A DNA stretch of 64,000 bases from Synchiropus splendidus (lineage: Eukaryota > Chordata > Actinopteri > Syngnathiformes > Callionymidae). The notes under the pieces were generated by a model. It was given only the letters and a program-made list of their open reading frames with translations. It searched no databases and was not told the origin of the DNA. Location of the stretch: positions 18,444,501-18,508,500 of the forward strand of contig NC_071342.1 in NCBI RefSeq assembly GCF_027744825.2, read 5' to 3'. The position numbers and the translations under genes are program-made. Within the stretch, counting starts at the first letter, position 1. Every line of letters begins with the position of its first letter. Positions 13,884 to 25,720 of the stretch are shown piece by piece.

Positions 13884-15212
13884 ATGGAATTTTGGTTTAA
13901 AAACTATCATCATATCATATCATATACCCGGCTCCACAACTGTGATGATACGTTACTATAATCCAACCATTGTAGACGCACAGTCACCTTGTTTTTGTGT
14001 GTGTAATTAGTGGTCGCAGGCCGCTGAGATAAATGGTTACACATCCAAGTATGATTGCTCGAATCGGTCCTAACTGTCAAGCAAAACTAATGTTTGACAG
14101 GAACTATTTTTCTATGTAAAATCTCACAGGAGATGTGGATGCAATTTCCCTTCTCTTTCATCCGTCTCCAAGCACAACTCCTGACGCGTCGCAGTCACGG
14201 CAACTATTATAGTGTAAGACAGTATCTATCTTTGTGACAGTCAGGGTACGTCGTCTCTAATATGCAGGACAAATGCATTGAATTCACAGAGGTGGGAAAA
14301 CAAATGGGAGCCCAAAGCGCCTGCCGCAGTGTGACAGGAAAACGTTCACAGGACTAATACAAGATAACGTCCCATCTCGACAGCTGGATACCAGATGCAT
14401 CAAGAAGGTGAGCAACACATGCAGATTTGGCTTAGTAACACTGAGGATTTTCTTTGTCGCTGAACAGGAACATGTAGGTAAAAAGCTCCCTGGGTGGAAG
14501 CTAGGATTTCCTCTGCAAGGGTGGGTTCAGAATATTCCAATACAGTGCCGTGTCCCCGAATGAGAAAGGAGATGAAAAATTGTCTCTCTGTGCCGCATGA
14601 TGGTTGCACATCGATTATTGTCTTGTGTTGTGGGAGGAAAATATCCAATTACAGAAATATCCCCAAACAACTGCGTCAAATAACATCTAATACCAGCCCA
14701 TTTGTATCGATTCAGGTATTTATAGAGTGTGTGCCTTGCACCCCTCCTCAGAGGGGGGAAAAGAATGAACGTATGTGTGGAAAACACAAACTACTAGACT
14801 GAGGAAAGAGGCTGAACATTAGAATACAGCCTGGGATTATTAAAATGTGTGTGTGAAATGAGAGTATGTCGTTGGAAAAGAGTAAACAGAGTAAACATTC
14901 TCTGTAGTTCTGAGTGCAGTTCTTACGCTTGTGTACGGTGAGTGTGTTGCGCACGAGTGTCCCAGAACACTGCTGCCACCTGCAGTCCCAGTGAGGATAT
15001 AACTATCAAAGATATTTCAAATAAAAACCTACAAAGATGATAAAATGAATGTATTGCATTTTCATTTTTGATCTCTGCTTTTCCATGAAACAGTAGCCAC
15101 TGCTACTTATAGGTCATGACATCTCCATGTGTTAGAGGTGATCTATACTTATCATTTAATAATACATAAAAAATGATGACTTGTTGAACATATACATTAT
15201 ATAGTAAAACTC
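11176..15212. other. Intergenic, nothing recognised except simple repeats
   Basis: Short frames only. A-rich and TA-rich patches occur at 13540-13884. The following stretch, 15282-16640, is also blank. Confidence 0.6.
13791..13884. repeat. TA-rich microsatellite cluster
   Basis: Several TA runs are separated by AAATA and CACATAA interruptions. An AAAAT-type A-rich stretch lies a little upstream (about 13540-13580). Confidence 0.85.
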
Positions 15213-15281
15213 TTGAGGGCCACAGGAAATTGTTTGTAGGCTAGATTTGGCCCCTGGGCCTTAAGTTTGACACATGTGCTT
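15213..15281. mobile_element. hAT-family end fragment
   Basis: GAGGGCCACAGGAAATTG and GATTTGGCCCCTGGGCCTTA followed by AGTTTGACACATGTG are the end of a widespread fish hAT-like repeat. The other end, expected to begin near CAGGGGTGTCAAACTC, is not found nearby, so this is a partial copy. Confidence 0.55.
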
Positions 15282-16639
15282 CAAGGGAATAAAGTAGTAC
15301 AGAGGAAGAAAAAAAGACCTGAAGCTCCATGAGCTTTACTAGAACACAAAATAAAATTCCACACTAGGTGAGAAGCCATGTCAGGTCCTACTAACCACCA
15401 GAAGGTGGCATTTCCTTAATATGGCAAACAGGTTAGTCGTGGTCCATAAAACTGTGACTCATTAAATCCACATGAACGCCATCTGTAGTCGGAGGAATCA
15501 AGTATCGTGGTGCCGAGTGTCAGTCATGCAAAACATGGAGGGACATGATGAATAAATTAGGAGAATGTTCCTTTCAATGACACATTTCTGGCAAGGTTTG
15601 AAAAAGCAGCAGCTTGTGTTTCTGTCTGTTTTTAAGGTCATGACTTCGGGAGCTCATCTCATTAATGAATATCTATACAAAGGGGCTGTCAGTGTTTTGA
15701 GATGCTCAAGGCTTCTTTATGCACCTCAAGCTCTTTCAGGGTGCAGGAGAGGTGGTTCCACTCTGGGTCTCAGATGACAAAGGGGATTTATGGTGCTCGA
15801 CTGAGGTGAAGATGTGGCGCTTGTGAATGAGAGTCAAGTGAAAACAGAATTTAAGAAATGATGAAACACCAAAGCTGAAATTTTTTTTCAGAGTTTGCAG
15901 GTTCCAACTAAGTTTCGAAACCCTGGTAAGACTGACCAGTCAAATACAACACTCGAGCCACCGTCCTTGTTTCAAGGGCCAAGAGTGCGAGGAGAACAAA
16001 ACACTAGTATTTACCAACAAACAGAACTTCAGCTGCGAGAAGGATCAAAGCCATTTCAACCTTCAGGGTTTGACAAGCGGCCCACACAAGACACGCAGTT
16101 TAAAACTTTTCTTTCGGTTCTAACTTTTCATTCTTGCATTGCATGGTGGTTTATCATTATCTATAATGTCAGCCACAGCAAGCAAGAGGTTGCCTAGCAA
16201 TGGAAGTCAAAAATATATGTATTAGTCTGCGGCTGTTACCGTTATTATATCTGGGTTCAATCGAGGTGATTTTGGATGGAATCCCACTGACATCAATTTG
16301 AGGTCAATTGCTGAGTCATCAAATCAGAATCACCTTATTAACCCTCAAGCAGAAATTGCGATTCATTACAGGCTCCAGCTTGAAGGTGGGAAATGATGTA
16401 TTGTAAAAATGTAGATTAAAGTTTAAGGTCAACTTTGAACCTGCAATGACCCACTGAATGAAAACCATCAGAGGGGATGGTCGCAAACAGCCAGAGCTCA
16501 ACAAGACATTGAGATTAACAACACGAGAACAGTGGCAGGAGAGCCACAGCACAGAAACAAATGAGAATGTAGAGCTAAAGATGGTGGTAAAGACGACTCA
16601 AAGTAAGCAAGAGGGAATAGACAAGCTGAAAAAGAACAA

Positions 16640-17345
16640 GAAACAAAAGGGAGGATGTGGTCAAAACAATGATTAAAAATGTTTGGTGGAGATTTCATCA
16701 CTGAAAGATAAAGCAGCAGATCCAAAGAGGGAGAACACAGAATTGATAAAAACCCAGCCTCAAAGATCTCAACGGAGAGTTATGAGGAGAGAATTTGTCA
16801 AAGCAAGAGCCAAGAGCATGATGATCCACTCAGTGCCAGAAGACATGGAAGCAGACCTTATCAAGTACAAGGTGGGATACAATGAGGAGTTTGGGATCAA
16901 CGCTGCTCAGAGGATCAGCTGTTTGCCAGGGTGCCAGACCACGTCCCATTCTCATGAAGTTGCAACAGGAAGTGATGAAATTCAAGGTTCTAAAGGCCGC
17001 ATGGCTGGCCAGAACCGCCACCGTAAACAATAAGACCAGGATAACATTCAACCCCACACATGTATAGAGCGACATGAAGAAGCAAGAAGAAAGAGAAAGA
17101 GATTCCTAGGGGTTGAAGACTGACATTCTCTTCCCTGCAAAGCTGAGAGTCATGATCCAAGAGGGGAGTGTGGTGGTCATGTCCACTGCTGCATCACCAA
17201 AGGAAGAGAGCAATGAGGAGCATCGAGTGACAGAGTTACATGTTCAGAAACCTTCTGAAGTCATAAAGAATGGTCAAGGAAGTGTAGCAACAGGGTCAAA
17301 AAGATTCCTGATTTTCTGTAGAAACCAAAACGGACTTCCATGATA
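16640..17345 (+). pseudogene. Degraded LINE ORF1 (L1/Tx1-type RNA-binding protein)
   Basis: The translation is spread over three frames. First comes a Lys/Glu-rich coiled-coil-like stretch (SSLKDKAADPKRENTELIK) and an IHSVPEDMEADLI segment (16683-16890). Then ARPRPILMKL and VLKAAWLART with RITFNPTHV follow in a second frame (about 16930-17065), and LFPAKLRV in the third (about 17113-17160). This order matches L1-type ORF1p: coiled coil, RRM-like domain, then the C-terminal domain with its FPARLRV-type motif. Multiple frameshifts and stops make it a fossil. The family name is an inference from motifs. Confidence 0.55.
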
Positions 17346-18814
17346 GACACCTAAACCTGTCGAGTAAAAGGGACATAAATCTCATAAAGAGATTGTGAAT
17401 GTTAGTGGAGGCTGGGATGTTTCATAACTTCTGAAGAATTCAGAGACCAGCATCTTTGGAGAAGGTAAATGAAGGCATCAACAGCATGACTCCGAACAAA
17501 TGCTGACATGAACCAGATCCAGTCCTTTGGAGGAGGACCAAACCAAGACACACTGAAGAAACCTCTCAGTTGACCTGGAAACGCATCTGTTCCTCGAGAC
17601 CAGCTAGAAGAAAGGGAAATCTGGGCCTCTTTATTTCACCTGCCGCAGATAAGAGGAAGAAAATGAAAGAAGAAACTTTAGAAGGTCAACCTTTCAAAGC
17701 AAGGATTTTATAAGAATGGATTTATCTCATGGGTGAACAAGTGATATGCTATCTATAACACTGCCAATGATCAACTGGCGGGCCTCAAAATTCATGGAGG
17801 GAAACTGTTTCATTCACACTAACAGAAAATTAGCCCTCTACATAGGTGCTAGCATTTTAACAAAACAAGTTTATCTTCTAAAGATTCCATTGTGATGATC
17901 TTACTTTTGCTTCTAAGAGCACGTGTGGAAGATTTGAGGTGATCAGTTGGCCAGTTGGAAAGATCCCGGCCCGCTCATCCATAATAAATGTCGGTGAGAG
18001 TGCGCTGGCTGTGGCGCTGACAGAGGGTCGGGCGGCGGGGAGTGGGCAGACAGAGGATCAATAAGTGATTCTGCATCTGTTGGATCTAACGGACGAGAGA
18101 TGCTGCGCGTTAGATCTCATCCAAGAACTCTCACTGCTGCTAGCCGTAAACATGATTTCTTCTTTTCACGATGGACACATTTGTCCTGGATTGACCTGGG
18201 GTCTATCCAAACACTTTCTCACTCTTATTTTGACAAACACAGTGAAACCTTTAGTGTTTGACATCCACATGTCAGTTTTAAAGACACCACTCCTCCGTCA
18301 TTTCCCAGACTTATGGAGACGCTTGCATAACGGGAAAATCGGACTCTCCACTGTTTTGACATGATCCCATTTATGCCTCTGCATGGTAAAGTGACAGCTC
18401 ATGCAGCATATTTTAATCTCAGTTAATTCCCCTGGTGTTCCCCTCCGGGCCAGGCAATAAAGTTTGACATAAAGAAAGCCTTTAGCAAGTTCGCCTACAT
18501 CCACGTCACACTCGATTATTTGCATCGGTCTTGCTGTTCAAAGTACCAGCGCGTAACGCCCCGCCCAGTCCTGCACTTACAAAACCATCTGGATCAAACC
18601 CAAACAAGTAAAGAATCTAAGTGGCGGTAATGAAATACCGCACACTATAACCCTGAAAATTATTACGGAAAATTTTATATAACGAAGGGATCATTACATT
18701 TTGTTTGTCAATCCATGAATATAATACAATGTTGGACTGTTACATCTGAGATTACAGCTTCATGTACAAGTGCAGAAGTCTGTTTACTCGTGGTAGATAG
18801 ACTTTTCCATACTC
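17346..18814. other. Intergenic, possibly more decayed LINE at the left
   Basis: The first few hundred bases after the ORF1 fossil may belong to the same element but show no motif. 17,960-18,070 is locally GC-rich (GGGTCGGGCGGCGGGG) without a gene attached. Confidence 0.5.
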
Positions 18815-19665
18815 CATAATGTCATGGACAGGTTGACAGAAGAGGTTAGACAAGAAGCCCCTTGGACAATGATGTTTGTAGATGACATTGTGATCTGTGG
18901 TGAGAGCAGGGAGCAAGTGGGAGATAAGCTAGAGAGGTGGAGGTTTGCCTTAGAAAGAAGAGGAATGAAGGTTAGCCACAGTAAGACGGAATACATGTGT
19001 GTGAATGAGAGGGAGCCAAGTGGACCGGAGAAGTTACAGGATGAAGTGATAAAGAAGGTGGAGGATTTTAAGTACTTAGGCTCAACTGTCCAGGGCGATG
19101 GAGAGTGTGACAAAGAGGTGAAGAAGCGGGTGCAGGCAGGATGGAATAATTGGAGAAAAGTGTCAGGTGTGATGTGTGACAAAAGGGTGTCGGCAAGGAT
19201 GAAAGGGAAAGTGTCCAAAAGGGTGGTGAGGCCAGCAATGTTGTATGGTTTGGAAACAGTGGCACTGAGGAAAAGACAGGAGGCAGAGCTGGAGGTAGCA
19301 GAGATGAAGAGGCTGAGCTTCTCTCTGGGAGTGAGCAGGATGGATAGGATCAGAGGGACAGCACATGTGCTCAGGTGTTTAGGAGACACAGTCAGAGAGG
19401 CTAGATGGAGATGGTTTGGACATGTACAGAGGAGAGAGAGACAGTACATTGGTAGATGAAGATGTTGAGGTTGGAACTGTCAGGCAGAAGGTGGAGAGGA
19501 AGGACAAAGAGGAGATTGATGGAGATGGTGAAGGAGGACATGAGGTTTGTAGGTTTGAGAGAAGAGGCAGCAGAGGACAGGGTGAGATGGAGGAAGATGA
19601 TCCGCTGTGGCCACCCATGAAGGGAGAAGCTGAAAGAGAGAGAAGAAGAAGAAGTAGAAGACCAG
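18815..19665 (+). pseudogene. 5'-truncated non-LTR retrotransposon: C-terminal part of reverse transcriptase
   Basis: An open frame from 18824 (211 codons) carries the RT active-site box as F-V-D-D (MMFVDDIVICGES), then KLERWRFALERRGMKVS and KTEYMCVNE, the KYLGSTVQGDGE thumb-region motif and the RWRWFGHVQRRE C-terminal motif. These are hallmarks of a LINE RT common in teleosts and invertebrates (RTE-like; clade not certain). The frame breaks at about 19455. The conserved continuation (GRRWRGRTKRRLMEMVKEDM and RWRKMIRCGHP) resumes in another frame from 19456 to a stop at about 19617. The endonuclease and N-terminal RT are missing, so the copy is dead. A GA-rich tail follows. Confidence 0.85.
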
Positions 19666-20019
19666 ATTATATGATGTCATATCCAGAACATCCAAGAAAA
19701 TAGACACTAAATTGCGATGATGGACAGAAAATTTAAGTTTAAAAACTGACATTTGATCATTCTGGTATCAAATATTAAAATGATATTCATGTTCATGAAT
19801 TACTGATCGAACCTCCATTACTTTTTTTAAAATTACCCCTATAAACCAAATCAGTAGTTTGAATTCAGAGATTTGGTCGTGCTGGTGAATGCTATTAAAA
19901 TGCAGCCGGCGGTGGCGAGGTGGCAGCAACTAAGCTGCTTTGAGATGCGTCAGGCTGGAGGGAAACAAGCCGACTCACTGACAGTGTGTGGACAGGATAG
20001 AGCTTTATGTGCAATAAAG

Positions 20020-20290
20020 GCAGAGAGGGACAACGTATCTGTAATCTGAGCCCCAAGATGTGATAAGTCATCCCCAACAAAACGATAACATCTGGTCGCC
20101 ACGCTCCTCTCCAGCGCTATTTTACATTTCAGTGTCTTTTCTAATCCATGAGCTGCCGCCATGAAAGTCATCCCCGTAATCGTCTCCGCAGCCACATATA
20201 AATAAAACTCTTCATCGTCTCGTTCCAAAACTTCAGGAAAATTGAACAAGGCCCATTTGGTATCAGTGTTCGCAGCTGTTTCCAAGCTGA
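20020..20290. other. Unassigned complex sequence, possible conserved noncoding element
   Basis: The stretch has balanced composition, no simple repeats and no match to any transposon pattern I know. A 111-codon minus-strand frame spans 19950-20285, but it has no recognisable domain and its start and end fit no splice site. Listed only because it differs from the decayed surroundings. Confidence 0.2.
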
Positions 20291-20736
20291 CTATGACCTG
20301 AATTCACCAGCGAGCTCAGACTGTGCTCTAAATTGTTCATCAGTATTCACACTGGTGTTTTTCCACATTACACTCCCCTCAGACTTAATGACCTCACGTC
20401 TTATGTAATTACCGGTGCCACCTCACAACTCATGTCTATTTTATTAATGCATGGCCGTCAGAAATGCGGCCACTCGTGGGATAGAAGCTGTTTGAAGGTA
20501 AACAGCAGAGAGTGCTGGGGAGGGAGAGCAGTCTTGAAGGTGAACCTTGTCACAGTTGTCTTTTGTTTATCTGCACCAGGTGGCAAGAAGCAAATCAAGA
20601 AAAGATTGTTTCGCTTGATCGGATGCCAGTGGCGCCTTCAGCTGGAGGTTCCACAGTCGCGCTTATTTACAAGATTCTACCAGATGACGATGAAGCCTGT
20701 TTCCCCTTTTTCACCCTAGCACTCGTTTTTTACTTG

Positions 20737-20897
20737 TAGCTAGGAGGGCGTCTGGGCGTCTGCAAAACATGAAAAAATGGACCCCCGATTCTTGACCGTA
20801 TCTTGGCCACCAGATTACGCTGGTATACGGCAGCATCCAAACTACGGTGGCGTCCATTTTTTCATGTTTTGCAGACGCCCAGACGCCCTCCTAGCTA
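20737..20897. repeat. Perfect foldback/MITE: 46 bp inverted arms, 69 bp centre
   Basis: Arm 1 (20737-20782) begins TAGCTAGGAGGGCGTCTGGG. Arm 2 (20852-20897) is its exact reverse complement over all 46 bases. The 69 bp centre contains a further inner hairpin: CCGTAT (20796-20801) and ACCAG (20809-20813) against CTGGT (20820-20824) and ATACGG (20825-20830), around a 6-base loop. There is no open frame. I do not recognise the family and no flanking duplication is obvious. Confidence 0.85.
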
Positions 20898-23800
20898 AAA
20901 GCCTCGTCCCAATACTCCTAAGACAGAGGGCACACGCCATTCACCACTTGAAATGATACCTTCAAACTGAGAGAGCTCCGGAGCTGACTTGAAACCAAGT
21001 GGGAATATGAAGTGTCGATAGATTTCCAGGATGCCAAAGTACTTTTTAACTGTTTAAAAAACAATGTTGGATAGGACAACAGGGGCTTTTTAGTAACAAG
21101 CACTACTGCGGTTTGTTGACTTGCTCTTGTATCACACGTTAGCGAGCCAAATGGTCTACCGTGTCCAACAACATCAACAATACAACATGTATGTACTACA
21201 GTATGTTTTTATTTCTTCTTAACCAACAACAGTCAGCTAGCATCCAGGCTAACGTTAACATCCTCATACCTCTAACAGATCTATCACCGCAACATAGCGG
21301 CGAAGCCGGCTTCGGCTCCGCCCACTTCTCCTCCGTTGGTTCACCAAACCAAGTGAGATTATCAGCGCCGATGCAAGAGGTTGCAACAACGTTGGAGCTG
21401 GCATTTCCAAAACGTCTCTTCACTTGATATGCAGGAAACAAATCACGGCACGTTGTCTTTACGTGTGACTTCATGAAGTGTCGTCACAATTCTTATGGAC
21501 GTCGATCACTTCACTTTGTCGTCAGAGGGCACTTCATAGTGGAGCGCACTCAAAACCAAGTGCTAGTGTTAGGGTGAGAAATGGGACACAGCGGAAGAGT
21601 CAGCTTGCTAATGCGCGGCTTTGTGTTGAATTTGTTCAACTCTCTTTGTTAATTAATAATGCATGGAGAGATACCTTCCTATGAGTGATGCATGCATGAT
21701 TCTGCCGCGCATATGTGGGTCAAATACCCCGCTGGGAACCCACCTACGGAGTCAAAACTCTTTGATAAGGATGATTTATTTTTAGGCAGTGGTGTCACAA
21801 CTTAAACATTAATGTATGGGTCAAAACAGATCATCAAAGATGAACTAGATTCCATGCTTGACAAGATCATAGCATGCACATATGGATCAAAGACGGTTGA
21901 ACTCAGGTTCAGAACGTAGAAATCCATATTCACCTCCATCAGAGCCGACACCGTTTCACATCTAGTCACACCTGCTTCTGTAGCAACTCCAAACCCAGCT
22001 CGCTTCTCAGATTGTCTCCACTGAAAATATTCCTGTGCTATTAGACTACTGTACGTTTAACTGACCCAGTCTCGAAGACAATCTTGGCACACATTGATAC
22101 TCATTTCTGAGACGCCAAAAACATCAGTTAAGAGTCTGAACCAAATAACCCATAACTGTTCCATTATATGGAGGAGCAGAGGTGAAGGAGTGTGCATCGA
22201 TCAGCGTTTCTTCCAACACGCAGGTACATTGCCTGTCACAGTATTGATGCCAAACATACTAATATTATGCCGGTCAATGTAGCTTGTAATTGAAAACGGA
22301 GAAGTGGAAATGTTTTTTTTCTGAATACATGGCTTTATGTAAATGTGGCCTTCATTTCAGCAGAATCGCTACTATTAAGACGAATCTTTTAATGTTGCTT
22401 TTGCATGAATACCATTTTGTTCTTATTCAGTTTTGTGACCTGACCTGTCCGTACTGTCTTTTCGCTTGTCTTTATCTTCTATTTAATATTGTTCTTGACG
22501 TTCATTTTTGAGCCATGCTGTGTCATCTGTGTGTACTTATGTATGACTTTTTCTTGTACTGTCTATATGCTGCTATTTAAACGTCATATTGTCTTCTCAC
22601 TTCACATTTGACCGCTCACAACGGGCCTCAACTCAGATGGCCAACCGAGGTCTTGCATCTAAATGGTGATATATATAGTGGTCCACACACACCTTCCTGA
22701 CCTGGTCCCAAGTGTGAGCGGTCCTACAATAGCACTTCCTCCACGCGTCGATCAACCCATGCCCAAGCAAGAGGGTGAATGTGTCGGTGCTCATATGTTT
22801 TGTGGTGTTTCTGCGGTTCTTGTTTCAACCCTGTAATTTGTTTTTAAAATTTGTTTGTAAAGCACCTTGAGTTGGGAGTATAAATACAGTTGGAATGATT
22901 GCTTGCTTAACACTGAAAAGACGACTAAAATATTCTGAACACATGAGGAAAGCATTTGCTCTTCAGTCCAACGCACTTGCTCTAGATATGAGGTCATTAT
23001 AAATGAAAATGTTTATGTCTTTTCCCTGGTTTGTGCTGAATCATTCAATCATTACATTATTTAAACTGCATTGACACATTCATTCAGTTCTGCTCTTCGA
23101 AAGCGGAAGCTTCCTCTAAACACCCTCAGCTCCTCGCAGTAAGCCGGAGCTTTCTCTGCCACAGCAAGCCGACCACTGTCTTCTTGATCTGCTCTTGCTT
23201 TCTGCTTCTAATTACACTCCTCCTGTCTCATCTAGAGCCCAGTGTCCTGGACCTTGACCTGCTCACGTCCCTGGACTGCTTATTAGATGATAACATCTCC
23301 CAGCTAAAAGTCATAGCTGTCTAAAGTAGAGATACTAGCCAAGGCAGTGCTGCTTTAAGGCAACTTGACTTGTTCTCCCTTTGTGCTTTTCCTCTCGGCA
23401 CTGCAGTTTCCAAAAACTTACACAGTGATTGATGCATCTGAATTTGAATTCCAAGTTACGTGACCTGTTCAGGATGTCCTCCACCTCTCACCCCAAGCAG
23501 CCAACCCTCTGTGACCCCATGACTGTCATGAGTCAAATCACCCAGGAAGGAAACATCCAGGCTTTTGATAGTAACATTTCTTTGTTCTTTGTTTGATCCT
23601 TTCAACATTTGCATAAGTCATTGTTGATCCATTGGAAATAACAGTTGCACCATTTAAACCCTTTCATTCCTGCGGTAATTCCGTGTTTCTGGTTGAATCT
23701 TGTTCAAACACAGCGCTTGTTTCACCTGGTGCTCCCTTAATTTGCTACCCTGTGTCCAAGCGGAGGTGTAGTTGGACCTAAAAACTTGAGGATTAGAGGA

Positions 23801-25284
23801 TAAACCTGATGAGTCAAACACGAATCCCCCGAGTTACACGACTAAGCTGTTTGACATGAAATCCCAGCTAATAAGATGGAAAAAGAAAGATGACATTACC
23901 ATGATTTGGATATAAATATAGTAAATCCTGTGTACTGTCCTTGCCTTTTTATAATCCATACATTGTATAGCCAGAAAATATAAGTGCGCTATTATATTAT
24001 TGAACACAGGGCAAATAGAATGCTATAATACTGTGCCAAAAATGATATAAACATATAAGAATATATTTTCAGTTTATCTGTTATGATCCAAGTAACTGAG
24101 GTAAGTGCATAGTAGGCCACCGAAATGTCTGTTCTGTTTATAAAATTTAAATTCTTCTTTCAATTTAAGTTATATATGGCTTTATATAGCATTTTACTAA
24201 TATTTGGAAAGGTTCCCCCCGCCCCCTTTATCTTAACCAGCTCCTGTGGTGGCAAATAAAACAGATCCAAACACGCAGCAAGGGACACTTGAGACCACAT
24301 ATGGATAAAGGTGAGGTCAAGACACTTCCTGTTGGCATTCACAGCACGCCGCAAGCTCTCTCTTTGTCACATCTCAGTGCTCACTGACATCTGGTAGCAA
24401 GGACAAGCGAATAAATGTAAACTTTATCAGGCAACACACACAATTCAGTCGCATGCTGGACCGCCGCCACTTGCTTCTTTTGTCACTGACAGTTGTGATG
24501 AATGTATTATTTTGACAGTACGGTGTGGGAGGAGGTGGGAAAACATCCCGTCAAACTCTGAGGAAATGCTGTTTTCTTTAAGTGGCCATCTATTGTTCTG
24601 TCACGGCTCAATGAGTGTGGACAGAAGAACTGAGGGGCTTAAATGGAGACAGGCATTCACACTAAAAAGTGAAATGTTGTTGACCTTGTTTTTAAAGTTA
24701 CACTTTATAGTTTCCCTGAAAGCTTGGCAAAGTCGTTTTGAGAGTCTATTTGGACCGTTATTTGAACACCTCACATGGACAGTAGCAATATTCTAAGGCT
24801 TCTAAGATGCACTGCTGGTTAGAGATCCTTCTCACAACCCTTCAAATGCACCAGTCTCATTCCACCCACTGTGAAGGTGTGTGCTTGTCTCACAGTGATT
24901 TCAAAGGGGAAAAAAAGGTGTGGCCTTTGCTCAGCGAGAAGGAGTCCTGGTGAGTGACAGACAAAACCGTTTCAAACCAGAAATGATGGCAAGTGTCTTC
25001 CTTAGAGATGTGGGGTGAAGAGGATTCAAGCAGAAGGTTACTGCTCACTGAAAAATCAAACTGGAGAAAACAAGTATGAACAGCAGGTGACAAGAATACA
25101 ATTTTCTTCGAGGTGCTGTTGTGGATGTGTGTCTGTGGATCGGCTATAAATCTCAGCTAAACTGGCTTCACCAGTGGTATCAAAAATAAGGTTTTTTTAA
25201 AGGCATAAAAAGAATACTAGCATCATCCATTGCTCTTCATCAACAGTACATACTAATATGTCAGAGCGACATACGACTTTCCTG
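20898..25284. other. Intergenic, nothing secure
   Basis: TTTGTAAAGCACCTTGAGTT with a following TATAAATA at about 22850-22890 resembles the 3' end of several fish LINEs, but the rest of an element cannot be traced. No exon seen. Confidence 0.5.
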
Positions 25285-25720
25285 CCATCTCCAACCAGCT
25301 TACCTCAATGGCAAGCAGAGGATCCACTCTGTGCACCTGCAACACTCAAACAGCCTGGCGCCACAACCACGTACAGAAATGCATGGCAGAGGCACTAGAG
25401 TACATGAGATTTACCACTAACACCATGATGCTAGAAACTCGAACTTGGTTTGCAACAGTCTTCTTCTTGGAGGGGGCGAGAAACAGGCAAACTAGCTCAC
25501 CTTTCCACATTACATCACAGCAACCGACGTGCACCCAGACCTGGTACTTGGGTCCAAATCCTGCTACGTTTTTATGGTGGAATTGTCAGTTCCCAAGAAG
25601 GAATCGATCATTCAAGCTTTTGGAAGGAAGAAGCTACGATATGCAGTCTGGAGGAAGTAGGAATCAGAGGTCAGGCAGAAGAAGAACCTGCAGAAGAAAG
25701 AGCCATTGGCCATGAGTGAA
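25285..25720 (+). pseudogene. Retroelement-derived fragment with frameshift
   Basis: From 25308 one frame reads STLCTCNTQTAWRHNHVQKCMAEALEYM, resembling the WRHDQVLxxLAEALE segment found downstream of RT in several fish retroelements. In another frame, about 25535-25660, HPDLVLGSK, MVELSVPKKESI and AFGRKKLRYA resemble the PDIVL...VELTVPWED...AFERKxxKY motif of the same elements, ending at TAG (about 25658). The two pieces are in the right order but different frames, so the copy is broken. I do not know the parent element. Confidence 0.5.

Noticed and set aside
19950..20285. 111-codon minus-strand frame as a gene
   Set aside because: No recognisable domain, no splice sites or promoter features; kept only as a possible conserved noncoding stretch.
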